In this document: in pieces, positions 46,040 through 55,665 of the stretch
Numbering within the stretch: the stretch's first letter is position 1
Layout of the letters: every line of letters begins with the position of its first letter
DNA from: Brumicola pallidula DSM 14239 = ACAM 615
Lineage (GTDB): Bacteria; Pseudomonadota; Gammaproteobacteria; Enterobacterales; Alteromonadaceae
Length of the DNA stretch: 64,000 bases
Direction of reading: 5' to 3'
Assembly: GCF_000428905.1 (NCBI RefSeq)
Contig: NZ_KE386818.1
Span: forward strand, 30,950-94,949
Notes under the pieces: model-generated
The model's input: the letters and a program-made list of their open reading frames with translations, nothing else
Told to the model about the DNA's origin: nothing
Database searches by the model: none
Translations under genes and position numbers: made by a program

Positions 46040-46882
46040 ATGTTCGACTGGATAAGTAACACAACCTACTGGCTTTTTTTTAGCCAAGCCATTATCACTT
46101 TAGTTGTTGTACCAATGATCATTCGTAATAACTTTATCGATTTTGCTAGAAGATATGGTATGACTCAGTACCCGAATGCAAAAAATGCAATTGAGGATTA
46201 CTTATTGTCCAACATAAGAATTTTTAAAATTGTAGCTGCAGGCTTATTCTTATTGTCATTTGCGATAGTATCTCATGCTGCTGTTAATCAAGCTGAATTG
46301 TTTAGTTGGGATAACCAGGCTGGTTTAAGCTGCTTATTCTTCATTGCTATTATTCCGGTGTTGGTAATGGCGGCAATCCAAAAACGTTTTTTTTCGTTAT
46401 TGGCCGACTATAGTGACGGTAAACGGGTTGCGACTCTGAAGGTTAGGGGGGTGCGTGATTTTATTTCAAAGCCAATGATTTTATTCATATTCAGCGGACA
46501 GTTTTTATTTATTGGTAGCGTTTTCTATTTTGTAAATCATCCATTTGATGGCTTTGGAGGATATTTAAATTTATTGGGCTTAGCTTTTTTAGATAGCATA
46601 TTCATTATCACGATTTATTTCACTATGAATAATAAAAGGCTGGCGATGATTAAGGACCCTAATCAACGATTTGTTGGCCAACAAAATGCAATTTCAGTGA
46701 ATGTTACCATTTGGATTGTCGCGTTGTATTATCTTTGTTTAACGCTTTGGATATCAGGACTAGATTTACTCTCGTACAGGATATTTATGCAATCTTTATA
46801 TATTCATCTCATGTTTCTGATGGTCGCGTTTGCATCCAAATTACCAGCGTCTTTTTATCAGGGGCTTGAAGAAAAGCGATAA
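46040..46882 (+). CDS. Polytopic membrane protein in the YtrA operon, unknown function
   Basis: A 280-residue inner-membrane protein with about seven hydrophobic segments (near 8-30, 58-80, 92-112, 143-165, 175-195, 222-243 and 250-272). Loops are short, the longest being around DYLLSNIRIF and DYSDGKRVATLKVRGVRDF. I see no ATP-binding cassette, nucleotide motif or known transporter signature, and no ABC ATPase gene is next to it. The GAGGGCGA upstream of the ATG is a fair ribosome site. Likely controlled by the preceding regulator; function unknown. Confidence 0.8.
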   Translation: MFDWISNTTYWLFFSQAIITLVVVPMIIRNNFIDFARRYGMTQYPNAKNAIEDYLLSNIRIFKIVAAGLFLLSFAIVSHAAVNQAELFSWDNQAGLSCLFFIAIIPVLVMAAIQKRFFSLLADYSDGKRVATLKVRGVRDFISKPMILFIFSGQFLFIGSVFYFVNHPFDGFGGYLNLLGLAFLDSIFIITIYFTMNNKRLAMIKDPNQRFVGQQNAISVNVTIWIVALYYLCLTLWISGLDLLSYRIFMQSLYIHLMFLMVAFASKLPASFYQGLEEKR

Positions 46883-46997
46883 ATTGCTAACTAGTTGCCG
46901 CAATAAATAGAAAATGCTGCAATCATGGTAAAAGTACAGACTTTAAATGTTGAAAACGGCGCTAAATAAAAGTGATTGATTTAATCCGAAAAGTTAT

Positions 46998-47016
46998 GCG
47001 CGCATATTTTGCGCGC
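46998..47016. terminator. GC-rich hairpin between two genes
   Basis: GCGCGC (46998-47003) pairs with GCGCGC (47011-47016) around a 7-base loop, just after the stop of the small membrane protein (minus strand). The following tract is only partly T-rich. Confidence 0.4.
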
Positions 47017-47024
47017 GAGTTGTT

Positions 47025-47261
47025 TTATCCGCTCGTGCCGTTGTATTTTGCAGCACTAATGATTGACCAGATGTGTGCAATTGCGCCGATAGGCCACATA
47101 AATATCAGAATAACGGTGACAGATAAAGCGTAACTGACCGTGGCGACGATAAAGAAAGCCAGTGCCACCATTATTCTACCTTGTACTAATTGTCCTAAAC
47201 CGGGAATAAAAAATGAGCAAATTGCAGCAATTACATTACCGCCTGATCCTTGTCCTGACAT
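47025..47261 (-). CDS. Small membrane protein, unknown function
   Basis: A 78-residue protein with two or three hydrophobic stretches (about 9-24, 29-53, 52-70) separated by the GLGQLVQGR turn. The pattern FFIPGLGQLVQGRIMVALAF resembles small TM2-like or YqaE-like bacterial proteins with a turn near the membrane face. Gly/Ser-rich ends (SGQGSGGN and YNGTSG) flank it. No neighbour points to a function. Confidence 0.7.
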   Translation of the reverse strand: MSGQGSGGNVIAAICSFFIPGLGQLVQGRIMVALAFFIVATVSYALSVTVILIFMWPIGAIAHIWSIISAAKYNGTSG

Positions 47262-47443
47262 AAGTCCTCACTGATTAGCTCCAATACTGGAGCGTAAAAT
47301 AGTTAACGTTGTATTAAAGTTATTAGAAATCGCTCAACTGTACAAGTATGTAATTTGATTAGATTGTTAGAAGTTGTAACATAAGGCCCATAGGAAAGTC
47401 GTCATTAGTAAAGATATGTCGAGTTCTTGGTGACGATTTTGGC
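47262..47443. other. Gap between the small membrane protein and ligase genes
   Basis: About 180 bases with no evident gene, RNA or strong hairpin. Confidence 0.5.
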
Positions 47444-49081
47444 TTATTCTTCGACCATCAATATCAACGTTGTCAGCAGGTCTGCTTCACTTGCCGGCTT
47501 GTCCCAGCGTATTCTATGAATTCTCGGGAAGCGTAATGCAACTCCCGATTTATGCCTTTTCGAATGGTGAACCGAGTCAAAGGCAACTTCAAAAACTAAC
47601 TCTTTTTTCACTTCTTTGACCGGACCAAAGCGCCCGATGGTATTATTTCGTACCCACTTATCTATTTGTTTTAACTCGTCATCGGTAAAACCACTGTATG
47701 CTTTGCCGATAGGTAGTAACTTATCATCTTGCCAACATCCAAAGGTGTAGTCCGAATAAAAGGATGAACGTTTGCCATGGCCGCGTTGTGCGTACATGAT
47801 AACGGCATCGACTAGCTTTGCATCGCGCTTCCATTTGTACCATTGTCCCTTGGGCCTGCCGGCCACATAAAGACTATTGCTATTTTTGAGCATAAGTCCT
47901 TCAATAAAGCCGTTGTTAGAGGTGTTTGCTTGATCTCGCAGCGCATGAAGTTCTCGAAGATTGTTAAACCGCAAAGGCTCAGAAAGCCTTAGCAGCTTTA
48001 TTAACGGTGGTTGAATTGATTGCTTTTTAAACCAATCTGTCAGTGTAAGGACACGCTGGCGTAATACTTGCCCTCTTAGGTCAATACCGTCGATAAATAA
48101 AGCGTCATAGAGCATCATTCCAACTGGGATCTCCTGCATAAGTTTTTTACTGGGCTTGTTTTTATTTAGGCGCTGTTGCAACTGATTAAAGCTATTTATT
48201 TGTTTTTCTTTCATCGCAAGTAGCTCGCCATCAAATACACCTGATATGTTGTTTTCATCAATATTTTCAAGCAGATCAGGAAAGCTACCGCTAATGTCAT
48301 CGCCTGTGCGGCTAAAGAGCGCTTTACCATTTTCGTTGCAGACCAGCTGTACTCTTATGCCGTCATATTTCCACTCGGCTTGCCAGCACTGTGAGTTAAT
48401 TTGAGTCAGCTCATGGGGACCAATAGGGTGCGCAAGCATGACCGGTTGAAACGTGATTTTTTTTGATACATCGGGTTTATCTGCTTTGCCTTCCAACCAA
48501 TCAAAGAGGTCAAGATAAGGCGGTTCTACACCGTGCCATACACGCTCAATATCTTCAGTGGTAACGCTATTTTGTGATAGTTCGTTGGCGTATTCGGCTA
48601 AGACCTTCTTTAATAATCGAGCAGATAAACCTATACGTAAGCCTCTGGTGCCTAATTTAATTAATGCCCAACGTTGGTCCGCAGTCATGCGATCTAATAA
48701 TTCAACTAGAATCTCCTCAACCTGTTGTTTGTTACTGTGTTTGAACGAGTTCACAAGCTCGTCTAAACTAGGTAATTGCTTGCTGGTTTTCTTGTCTTCT
48801 TTACTGCTTGGAGTGGGCCATAAATGTGCGACGGTTTCACTCATTTCACCCACATAATCATAAGACAAATCAAACAATACCGGGTCAACTCGCGCGCTTA
48901 CTAAATCTTTTATTAGTTTTCGCTTGAATAAATCAAAATTTAAAGTACCTGCAATTGCGGCGATCGCCCAGCCTTTATCCGGGGTCGGCGTTGTACGCAA
49001 ATAATCGCGTAAAATAGCCGACTTTGCCAAGTTACTGGAGGTGAAGTAGAGTTTATCAACCAGCTTCGCAAACGCTTCCAT
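47444..49081 (-). CDS. ATP-dependent DNA ligase (ligase-associated module)
   Basis: A 545-residue ATP-dependent ligase. An N-terminal DNA-binding domain (about 1-200) precedes the adenylation domain with motif I WKYDGIRVQ, nucleophile K238, FDGELLA (motif III), EGLMLKN (motif IV) and WYKWKRDAKLVDAV (motif V), then an OB-fold C-terminus. This is the two-lobed plus N-terminal type found in bacteria beside an MBL exonuclease, an Lhr-Core helicase and a metallophosphoesterase, all present here. It is distinct from the NAD-dependent replicative LigA. The exonuclease gene lies just upstream in the same direction (36-base gap). Confidence 0.93.
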   Translation of the reverse strand: MEAFAKLVDKLYFTSSNLAKSAILRDYLRTTPTPDKGWAIAAIAGTLNFDLFKRKLIKDLVSARVDPVLFDLSYDYVGEMSETVAHLWPTPSSKEDKKTSKQLPSLDELVNSFKHSNKQQVEEILVELLDRMTADQRWALIKLGTRGLRIGLSARLLKKVLAEYANELSQNSVTTEDIERVWHGVEPPYLDLFDWLEGKADKPDVSKKITFQPVMLAHPIGPHELTQINSQCWQAEWKYDGIRVQLVCNENGKALFSRTGDDISGSFPDLLENIDENNISGVFDGELLAMKEKQINSFNQLQQRLNKNKPSKKLMQEIPVGMMLYDALFIDGIDLRGQVLRQRVLTLTDWFKKQSIQPPLIKLLRLSEPLRFNNLRELHALRDQANTSNNGFIEGLMLKNSNSLYVAGRPKGQWYKWKRDAKLVDAVIMYAQRGHGKRSSFYSDYTFGCWQDDKLLPIGKAYSGFTDDELKQIDKWVRNNTIGRFGPVKEVKKELVFEVAFDSVHHSKRHKSGVALRFPRIHRIRWDKPASEADLLTTLILMVEE

Positions 49082-49117
49082 TAGCCCCGGTCTACTTTGT
49101 TATATTGACCTGCATAT

Positions 49118-50143
49118 TTATTCATCATCATCGCCATCTGAACGGCCGATTAAGGATAAGGCTTTTGCTTGATACCCCATCAATTGTGCTTGATGCACTA
49201 ACGCAGCTTCACGCCCATGAGTCACCCATACTTCCTGCGGGTTAACTTGTTTGAGTGTTTGCAGTAACTCGGGCCAATCACAGTGATCAGAGATGATAAG
49301 TGGTAACTCGGCTTTACGCTGCTTTGACCGAGCGCGTATTTGCATCCACCCAGATGCCATTGCTGTCATAACACTGGGTAATTTACGTGACCATCTGTCA
49401 TTTAGAGCGGAGGGTGGTGCTAATACTATTTCACCTGCTAATGACTTGAGGTTCTCAACTTCTGTAACAGGAATAATATCGCCCAGCGTAATACCATAGC
49501 TGCTATATAATTCGCACAGCTTCAACAGAGCACCATGCATATAGATAGGTTTGTGATAACCCAGTTCTCGCAATGCCAAAATGACCCTTTGGCATTTGCC
49601 AAGTGCATACACCCCGACCAAATGGCAACGCTCTGGGAACAGAGCGAGTGATGCTAGCAACTTATTCACTTCTTGGTTAATAGGAGGGTGTTTGAATACA
49701 GGCAAGCCAAACGTTGCTTCGCTAACAAACACATCACACTGAGTTACTTCAAATGCTGCGCAGCTTGGGTCATGGCTACGTTTGTAGTCGCCGGATAATA
49801 TCAGGCGGTGATCGCTATGATCGATGACCGCCTGTGCTGAGCCAAGAATATGACCCGCAGGTTTAAACATTAAGCTGCCATTGCGCAGCGAAATGTTGTC
49901 ACTATAATTTAACTCTATTTGTTTTTCAGCATGGTTATCGCCGTATCGAATACGCATTATGGCCATGGTTTCAGGAGTGGCGTACACTTCACCGTGGCCA
50001 GGTCTTGCGTGATCAGCATGCCCGTGTGTAATGATGGCCCGATGCACTGGATTTATAGGGTCTATATAGGCGTCGAGTGCCTCGCAGTACAATCCATTTT
50101 CGTTGCTGTTAATCCAATATCGAGGATGCTGCATATAACTCAT
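49118..50143 (-). CDS. Ligase-associated DNA exonuclease (MBL / beta-CASP fold)
   Basis: A 341-residue metallo-beta-lactamase-fold nuclease. The metal motif THGHADHARPGHG (HxHxDH) is present, with LSGDYKRSHDP, GVYALGKCQRVILALRELG and a late DHCDWPELLQTLKQV. Such proteins degrade DNA and co-occur with the ATP ligase and helicase. It precedes the ligase gene in the same direction. The gene is divergent from the Lhr-Core helicase, sharing 154 bases of regulatory DNA. Confidence 0.93.
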   Translation of the reverse strand: MSYMQHPRYWINSNENGLYCEALDAYIDPINPVHRAIITHGHADHARPGHGEVYATPETMAIMRIRYGDNHAEKQIELNYSDNISLRNGSLMFKPAGHILGSAQAVIDHSDHRLILSGDYKRSHDPSCAAFEVTQCDVFVSEATFGLPVFKHPPINQEVNKLLASLALFPERCHLVGVYALGKCQRVILALRELGYHKPIYMHGALLKLCELYSSYGITLGDIIPVTEVENLKSLAGEIVLAPPSALNDRWSRKLPSVMTAMASGWMQIRARSKQRKAELPLIISDHCDWPELLQTLKQVNPQEVWVTHGREAALVHQAQLMGYQAKALSLIGRSDGDDDE

Positions 50144-50297
50144 TATGAAACGTTAAATGACCTTAAATTTGATACGAATAAAATCACTCTTTAGTGCGTT
50201 TATTTTCAACTTTTGCTCAAAGTAGTGGCAAATTTGTCTGCAGCTTGAGTTAATAATTACTAAGCCTTTTGCATCAATAAGAGTTGACATTTATTTA
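50144..50297. promoter_or_regulatory. Divergent control region of the ligase module
   Basis: AT-rich stretch between exonuclease and helicase start codons. No LexA-type CTGT-N8-ACAG box is visible, so simple SOS control is not supported by sequence. Promoter elements for both directions must lie here but I cannot assign them confidently. Confidence 0.45.
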
Positions 50298-52763
50298 ATG
50301 AAATCTATTCCTGATAAATTTGTGCTCTGGTTTGCAGAGCGTGGCTGGACATTGCGGCCATATCAAAAAAAGATGATTGCTGCTTTTCGCAACAATAGAT
50401 CAACCTTACTTATTGCGCCAACCGGCGCAGGGAAAACACTGTCGGGCTTTTTACCCTCACTAATCGACCTTTCACAGCAAAAGCAAACAGGCCTTCACAC
50501 ACTTTACATTTCGCCATTGAAGGCCCTGACGCATGATATCCATCGAAATTTGCAACAGCCTATTGATGAAATGGGTATTGGCATTAGTTTGGGGGCTCGA
50601 ACGGGTGACACTACCTCTTATCAGCGGCTACAACAGCGTAAAAAGCCACCGAATATTTTATTGATAACGCCCGAATCACTTATGCTGATGTTGTCGTATG
50701 CTGATGCAGCCCAGATATTTGGGAATGTCAAAAATGTTATTATAGATGAGGCACATAGTTTCGCCTTCACCAAACGCGGCGATTTTACTGCTTTGGCGTT
50801 GGCCCGTCTGCAATATTTAAGCCCAAAAATGATACGTTTTGGCTTATCGGCAACTGTGGCAGAACCAGCGTCATTGGCAGCTTGGTTGGGCGTTAATGGT
50901 GAACCTACCGATATTTTACAGCTAAACAGTCCGGTTAAACCAAAGATTAAAATTTTAACATCAAAAGAGCGTATGCCTTTTGCTGGCAATATGGGTACAT
51001 ATGCAGTCAAAGAAATCTATTTACAAATTGCTCAAGCGCAAACTACCTTAGTTTTTGTAAATACGAGAGCTCAAGCAGAATTAATTTTTCAACATCTGTG
51101 GAATGAAAACAGTCAGTTGTTGCCCATAGCGATTTATCACGGATCGTTAAGTAAAGAGCAACGAATAAAAACAGCAGCGATGATGGCATCAGGAAAGCTA
51201 AGAGCAATTGTTGCAACCTCTGCGTTGGAGTTAGGTATTGATTGGGGTAATGTCGATTTAGTAATACAGGTGGGCGCACCTAAAGGGGTCAGTCGGTTGC
51301 TACAACGCATTGGGCGTTCAAATCATACGATGGATGAGCCTTCTCAAGCACTATTAGTGCCTGCAAATCGATTTGAAACCTTGGAATGCCAGTCCGCTAT
51401 AAATGCGATTAAACGCAATGAATTGGACGGCGATGCGCCATTGTCCGGCGCACTTGATGTGTTACCACAATTCATTCTAAACTGTTTGTGCAGTGAGACT
51501 GCAGATGAAGAGACGATTTACCAACAGGTCGTCAATGCGAGTCCGTATGGTGGTCTTGATAGGCTCACTTTTAGCCAACTCTGGCAATTTACTGAAAACG
51601 GTGGTTATGCACTGCAGGCTTATGAGCGCTATAACCGACTAAAACAATGTGAAGATGGTTTGTTTGAACCCGCTTCAAAACGCGTAATTATGCGCCATCG
51701 TCAAAACATAGGGACAATTGTTGAAGCGGGTAGGTTAAAAGTGAAGCGTTTACGGCGCTCTCATCAAGGTAAAATTATCGGCGAAGTAGAGGAGTATTTT
51801 GCACAAACGCTAGTACCCGGAGATACTTTTTACTTCGCCGGCGAAGTACTGCGTTTTGAAGGTATTCGAGACATGGTCGTTGAGGCTAAGCCTGGAAAGG
51901 CTAAAGAGCCGAAAATTCCTAGCTATTCAGGTGGGCAAATGCCATTGAGTACCTTTCTAGCTGATGGCGTTCGTAACTTACTGAATCGTCCCGAAGAGTG
52001 GCATAAAATGCCTAAGCAAGTTGTCGATTGGCTTGAGTTACAAAGTGCTTTTTCGATGATCCCGCAAGCTAATAAAGTACTCATTGAGCAATTTCCTTAC
52101 CGCCAGACACAGTGCACATTGTTTTATACATTTGAAGGGCGTAAAGCAAATCAAACCTTAGGTATGTTAATAACAAGGCGTATGGAAAAAATGGGGCTCA
52201 AACCACTTAGTTTTAGTATTACCGACTATGGGCTTTCAATTTCTTCTATAGAGGCCGTCATTAGAGAACATCTGACAAGCTTATTTAATCCTGATATTTT
52301 AGGCGCTGAATTGGAAGATTGGATGCTGGCAGCACCAATGCTCAAGCGTTCGTTTCGCAGAGTTGCTATTGTCAGTGGGCTAATAGAACAACAATATCAC
52401 AGCACCAAGAAAACCATGAAGCAAGTCACATTTTCAACAGATTTGATATATGACACATTGCGTGAACATGATCCTAACCACATACTATTGCGGGTTACCA
52501 GAGAAGACGCGGAACGTGAATTACTCGACTTACCGCGTTTAGCAGATATGTTAGTACGATTCGACCAGCAGTTTGATTTCAACGTATTACCCAAAGCCTC
52601 ACCGATGGCTATTCCTATTGTCCTCAATGGTAAGTCCGAGCAAATAAAAGGGCAAGGTGCTGAATCTTTGCTAGAACAAGCAAGTTTATATCAAGAGGCT
52701 GAAAATATGCTGCAAGAAGTAAAAGATCTGCTTAGTCTTAGCAATGTAGGAAAAGTAGTTTGA
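50298..52763 (+). CDS. Ligase-associated DEXH-box helicase (Lhr-Core)
   Basis: An 821-residue superfamily 2 helicase. Walker A APTGAGKTLSGF, Walker B DEAH in IIDEAHSFAF, motif III LSAT, motif VI LLQRIGRSNH, followed by the winged-helix and core accessory domain of Lhr-Core proteins (to about residue 810). The mycobacterial Lhr C-terminal extension is absent, as in other Lhr-Core members. Its stop overlaps the next gene (PdeM) by 4 bases, so the two are coupled. Predicted to unwind DNA for repair with the ligase and exonuclease opposite. Confidence 0.93.
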   Translation: MKSIPDKFVLWFAERGWTLRPYQKKMIAAFRNNRSTLLIAPTGAGKTLSGFLPSLIDLSQQKQTGLHTLYISPLKALTHDIHRNLQQPIDEMGIGISLGARTGDTTSYQRLQQRKKPPNILLITPESLMLMLSYADAAQIFGNVKNVIIDEAHSFAFTKRGDFTALALARLQYLSPKMIRFGLSATVAEPASLAAWLGVNGEPTDILQLNSPVKPKIKILTSKERMPFAGNMGTYAVKEIYLQIAQAQTTLVFVNTRAQAELIFQHLWNENSQLLPIAIYHGSLSKEQRIKTAAMMASGKLRAIVATSALELGIDWGNVDLVIQVGAPKGVSRLLQRIGRSNHTMDEPSQALLVPANRFETLECQSAINAIKRNELDGDAPLSGALDVLPQFILNCLCSETADEETIYQQVVNASPYGGLDRLTFSQLWQFTENGGYALQAYERYNRLKQCEDGLFEPASKRVIMRHRQNIGTIVEAGRLKVKRLRRSHQGKIIGEVEEYFAQTLVPGDTFYFAGEVLRFEGIRDMVVEAKPGKAKEPKIPSYSGGQMPLSTFLADGVRNLLNRPEEWHKMPKQVVDWLELQSAFSMIPQANKVLIEQFPYRQTQCTLFYTFEGRKANQTLGMLITRRMEKMGLKPLSFSITDYGLSISSIEAVIREHLTSLFNPDILGAELEDWMLAAPMLKRSFRRVAIVSGLIEQQYHSTKKTMKQVTFSTDLIYDTLREHDPNHILLRVTREDAERELLDLPRLADMLVRFDQQFDFNVLPKASPMAIPIVLNGKSEQIKGQGAESLLEQASLYQEAENMLQEVKDLLSLSNVGKVV

Positions 52764-53485
52764 TACTAGAAAATGGGTTAATTTCAAGATTAACAAGCCA
52801 GCAAGCTTATATCATTAATTTTGCGCGTAATCGAATTATCTTAGATGCGTCGGGCACCTTGTTCTGGCCTACCTATGACTTGTTGGTTTTTTCTGATCTG
52901 CATTTTGAAAAAGGCAGCTTTTTGTCACAATTTGCAAACCCCATACCAAGGCTTGACACTCAAAAAACGCTTAACAACATGCAAAACATATTGGCCCTTT
53001 ACCAACCCTCATGCGTCATCTGTTTAGGCGATAGCTTTCATGATGGCAATGCAATTAGTCGAATGGATTTACGCAATATTGAGGTGCTTAACAGCATGGT
53101 CAACTCGGTACTAAATTGGCAATGGGTACTAGGTAATCATGACCCTGAAATACCGAAAGAAATAGCCGGTCTATCAAGCGTAAACCTGACAGTAAATAAC
53201 CTTTTGTTAGTGCATGAGCCTGAAGAAAAAATTAAAAAAGCTCAAGATTACGAGTCAATTGAAGCTCAAATCGTAGGACATTTCCATCCAAAAATGCGCA
53301 CCAAAAAAGTCGGACACATGATGTCGGGTAAATGCTTTGTTGTTGGCAATGAAGTATTACTTATGCCCGCTTTTGGGCAGTATACTGGAGGGCTTTCTAT
53401 TGACCATGAAGTCATTAAAAATACGGTAGGTAAAACATCATTAAAATACTTTCTATATGGGCAAAAAATATTTAACATCGAGTAG
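52760..53485 (+). CDS. pdeM: Ligase-associated DNA endonuclease PdeM (metallophosphoesterase)
   Basis: A 241-residue binuclear metallophosphoesterase. Metal motifs in order: FSDLHFEKG (DxH), GDSFHD, GNHDPE, VHEPEE and GHFHPK. Its homologue in Pseudomonas putida (MPE) is a manganese-dependent DNA endonuclease from the same kind of four-gene cluster. TTG 52760 lies in the helicase stop (TTGA overlap), typical of coupled translation; no nearby ATG fits the family start. It ends 25 bases before the convergent aguB stop. Confidence 0.92.
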   Translation: MILENGLISRLTSQQAYIINFARNRIILDASGTLFWPTYDLLVFSDLHFEKGSFLSQFANPIPRLDTQKTLNNMQNILALYQPSCVICLGDSFHDGNAISRMDLRNIEVLNSMVNSVLNWQWVLGNHDPEIPKEIAGLSSVNLTVNNLLLVHEPEEKIKKAQDYESIEAQIVGHFHPKMRTKKVGHMMSGKCFVVGNEVLLMPAFGQYTGGLSIDHEVIKNTVGKTSLKYFLYGQKIFNIE

Positions 53486-53509
53486 CACCGCACAGAAGCC
53501 TAATTATTT

Positions 53510-54400
53510 TCAGTCACGCCAGCGTTTCGTTAAATCCGCATATGCATCTATTCTTCTGTCTCTGAAATATGGCCAAATCCGTTTCACGTGTTCGGTGCGC
53601 TGCAGGTCGAGTTCAACTGCCAGCACTTGCTCATCAGCGTTGCTTGCTTGAGCTAATATTTCACCCTGTGGACCGGCAATAAAACTGTGTCCCCAAAATT
53701 GAATACCCGGATCGCCAGCAACGGGTGAAGGTTCAAAACCAACACGGTTAGCAACAACAACCGGCACCGAATTTGCTATGGCATGGGCTCGTTGAATGGT
53801 CTGCCATGCATCTTGTTGGCGGAGTTGTTCGTCAAGCGTATCGGTTTTATCCCAGCCAATTGCTGTTGGATAAAATAAAATATCTGCGCCAGCCATCGCC
53901 ATTAATCTAGCTGCCTCTGGATACCACTGATCCCAACAAACCAAAACCCCGAGTTTTCCGACACTGGTTTGGATCGGTTCGAAACCCATATCACCTGGTG
54001 TGAAATAAAATTTCTCGTAAAATCCAGGATCGTCTGGAATATGCATTTTACGATATTTGCCAGCTATTGCTGCACTGCGATCAAAAACAACGGCAGTATT
54101 GTGATACAAACCGGATCCGCGTTTTTCGAATAGTGAAGTGATTAAAACGATGTTTAATGCGGCTGCTAGTTGACCAAAATACGCCGTTGCGTCGCCTGGT
54201 ATTGGCTCCGCTAAATCAAAAGCGTCCACGTCTTCTTGTTGGCAAAAGTACAGAGTACTGTGTAACTCCTGCAATAAAATACATTCGCAACCATCAGCAG
54301 CTAACTGCTTGACTCTTTGTGCACTCTTAGTCCAGTTTTCAAGCTTGTTGTTAGATCCAACAGACTGCTGAACTATACCTATTTTTAAGCTTAATTTCAT
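53510..54400 (-). CDS. aguB: N-carbamoylputrescine amidase AguB
   Basis: A 296-residue nitrilase-family enzyme that hydrolyses N-carbamoylputrescine to putrescine, carbon dioxide and ammonia. The catalytic triad is visible: E in LLQELHSTLYFCQ, K in KYRKMHIPDDPG and C in VLVCWDQWYPEAARLMAMAG. The motif EKFYFTPGD is AguB-specific. I start at ATG 54400; a TTG at 54415 would add five residues (MDSKA) and is possible. It lies 46 bases after aguA in one operon. Confidence 0.95.
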   Translation of the reverse strand: MKLSLKIGIVQQSVGSNNKLENWTKSAQRVKQLAADGCECILLQELHSTLYFCQQEDVDAFDLAEPIPGDATAYFGQLAAALNIVLITSLFEKRGSGLYHNTAVVFDRSAAIAGKYRKMHIPDDPGFYEKFYFTPGDMGFEPIQTSVGKLGVLVCWDQWYPEAARLMAMAGADILFYPTAIGWDKTDTLDEQLRQQDAWQTIQRAHAIANSVPVVVANRVGFEPSPVAGDPGIQFWGHSFIAGPQGEILAQASNADEQVLAVELDLQRTEHVKRIWPYFRDRRIDAYADLTKRWRD

Positions 54401-54446
54401 TGCTTTTGAATCCAATTTTTAGTCAGATTATCTGACGACTGAATAC

Positions 54447-55514
54447 TCATAGTTCGCACACTCCACGTTGTCCTTTTGCAATGATCTCTGGTCTTATTGT
54501 ACCGCAAGGTACCTGCATTGTAATGCAATGTAAACTGCCAAATTGCTGAACAAGTGGTGTGCAATTAAGGGCTATAATTTTGTGATTTGGAAATGCATTT
54601 TGAATGATTCTTAACGCCTCTGCATCCTCTTCTTGTTTATAAATGGGAAACAATACCGATTTATTACAAATCAGAAAATTCGCATAAGATGCGGGTAATC
54701 GCTCACCACCCTGGTTATGCATTTCAGGCAAAGGAAGTTCGTAAATGGCATGTGTTGGAAATGCTCTCTGGCATTCCATTCGAAGCTTAAATAGCCCTTC
54801 AAAATGACTATCATTTGGTCGATTGTAAGCGCCTTGAATAACTAAACCGTGCAACGGAGTGAAGCGCACCAGCGTATCAATATGTCCGTCGGTATCATCG
54901 CCCTCTAAATGACCATGCTCTAGTATGCTGATGTTAGACGCCCCCAGTTTATCAGTAAATACATCAATATATTCTTTTTCAGTTAGAGCGCCGTTTCGCA
55001 ACTCGTTAAATAAGCATGAACGGGTTGATATGAGATGTTGGTTTTGGTCAATTTCAAGCGCACCTCCTTCCAACACAATATCGCAGTATTGCATAGGTTG
55101 CTGACAAAGCTGAGCTAAAACGAGTCGATTTATTGAGTCGTCTTCAGTGGCATCAAATTTCTGACCCCAGCCATTAAACCGAAAACTGAGCGGTACATTA
55201 CCATTAGTTGACTCGCAAGTTAAAAATGCGTAATCACGAGCCCATGTGTCATTGTAATCACAGGTTACACAGAGCACTTTTGCCCTGTACGGGATAAGGC
55301 TTTTGATTAAACCTAACTCTTGTTCACGACAAAGCAGAATAACAATCGCATTAGCATTATTAATAGCATTAATTAAATCAAGGTAAGTATCTTGAACATC
55401 GTCAAGCCACGGCTGCCAATCGGTATCTGTGTTGGGCCATGCAAGAATAACTGCTTCTTGCTCAGCCCACTCAGGGAGAAGAGTCAAATCTGGCATTGAA
55501 TTTGTAAAAGACAT
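54447..55514 (-). CDS. aguA: Agmatine deiminase AguA
   Basis: A 355-residue guanidine-modifying enzyme that converts agmatine to N-carbamoylputrescine. It shows WPNTDTDWQPWLDDV, NDTWARDYAFL, FNGWGQKF, EGGALEIDQ, HGHLEGDDTDGHIDTLVRF and the C-terminal catalytic cysteine in GSLHCITMQVP. It is upstream of aguB; the two give putrescine from agmatine. The start is ATG 55514. Confidence 0.95.
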   Translation of the reverse strand: MSFTNSMPDLTLLPEWAEQEAVILAWPNTDTDWQPWLDDVQDTYLDLINAINNANAIVILLCREQELGLIKSLIPYRAKVLCVTCDYNDTWARDYAFLTCESTNGNVPLSFRFNGWGQKFDATEDDSINRLVLAQLCQQPMQYCDIVLEGGALEIDQNQHLISTRSCLFNELRNGALTEKEYIDVFTDKLGASNISILEHGHLEGDDTDGHIDTLVRFTPLHGLVIQGAYNRPNDSHFEGLFKLRMECQRAFPTHAIYELPLPEMHNQGGERLPASYANFLICNKSVLFPIYKQEEDAEALRIIQNAFPNHKIIALNCTPLVQQFGSLHCITMQVPCGTIRPEIIAKGQRGVCEL

Positions 55515-55665
55515 ATTTGGCTTAGTTCCTAACCAAAACGAGCACGTAAAATGAATGTTCTGAGTATAGCGATTATTGTGCCCATTGCTATGTTGCTATT
55601 AAGAAAGTTCGACGTGGCTGTCCAACAAAATATAGATCATTACCAAAGATGATTGAATAATTCGC

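Noticed and set aside
50144-50297. LexA (SOS) box for the ligase module
   Set aside because: No CTGT-N8-ACAG type sequence is present.
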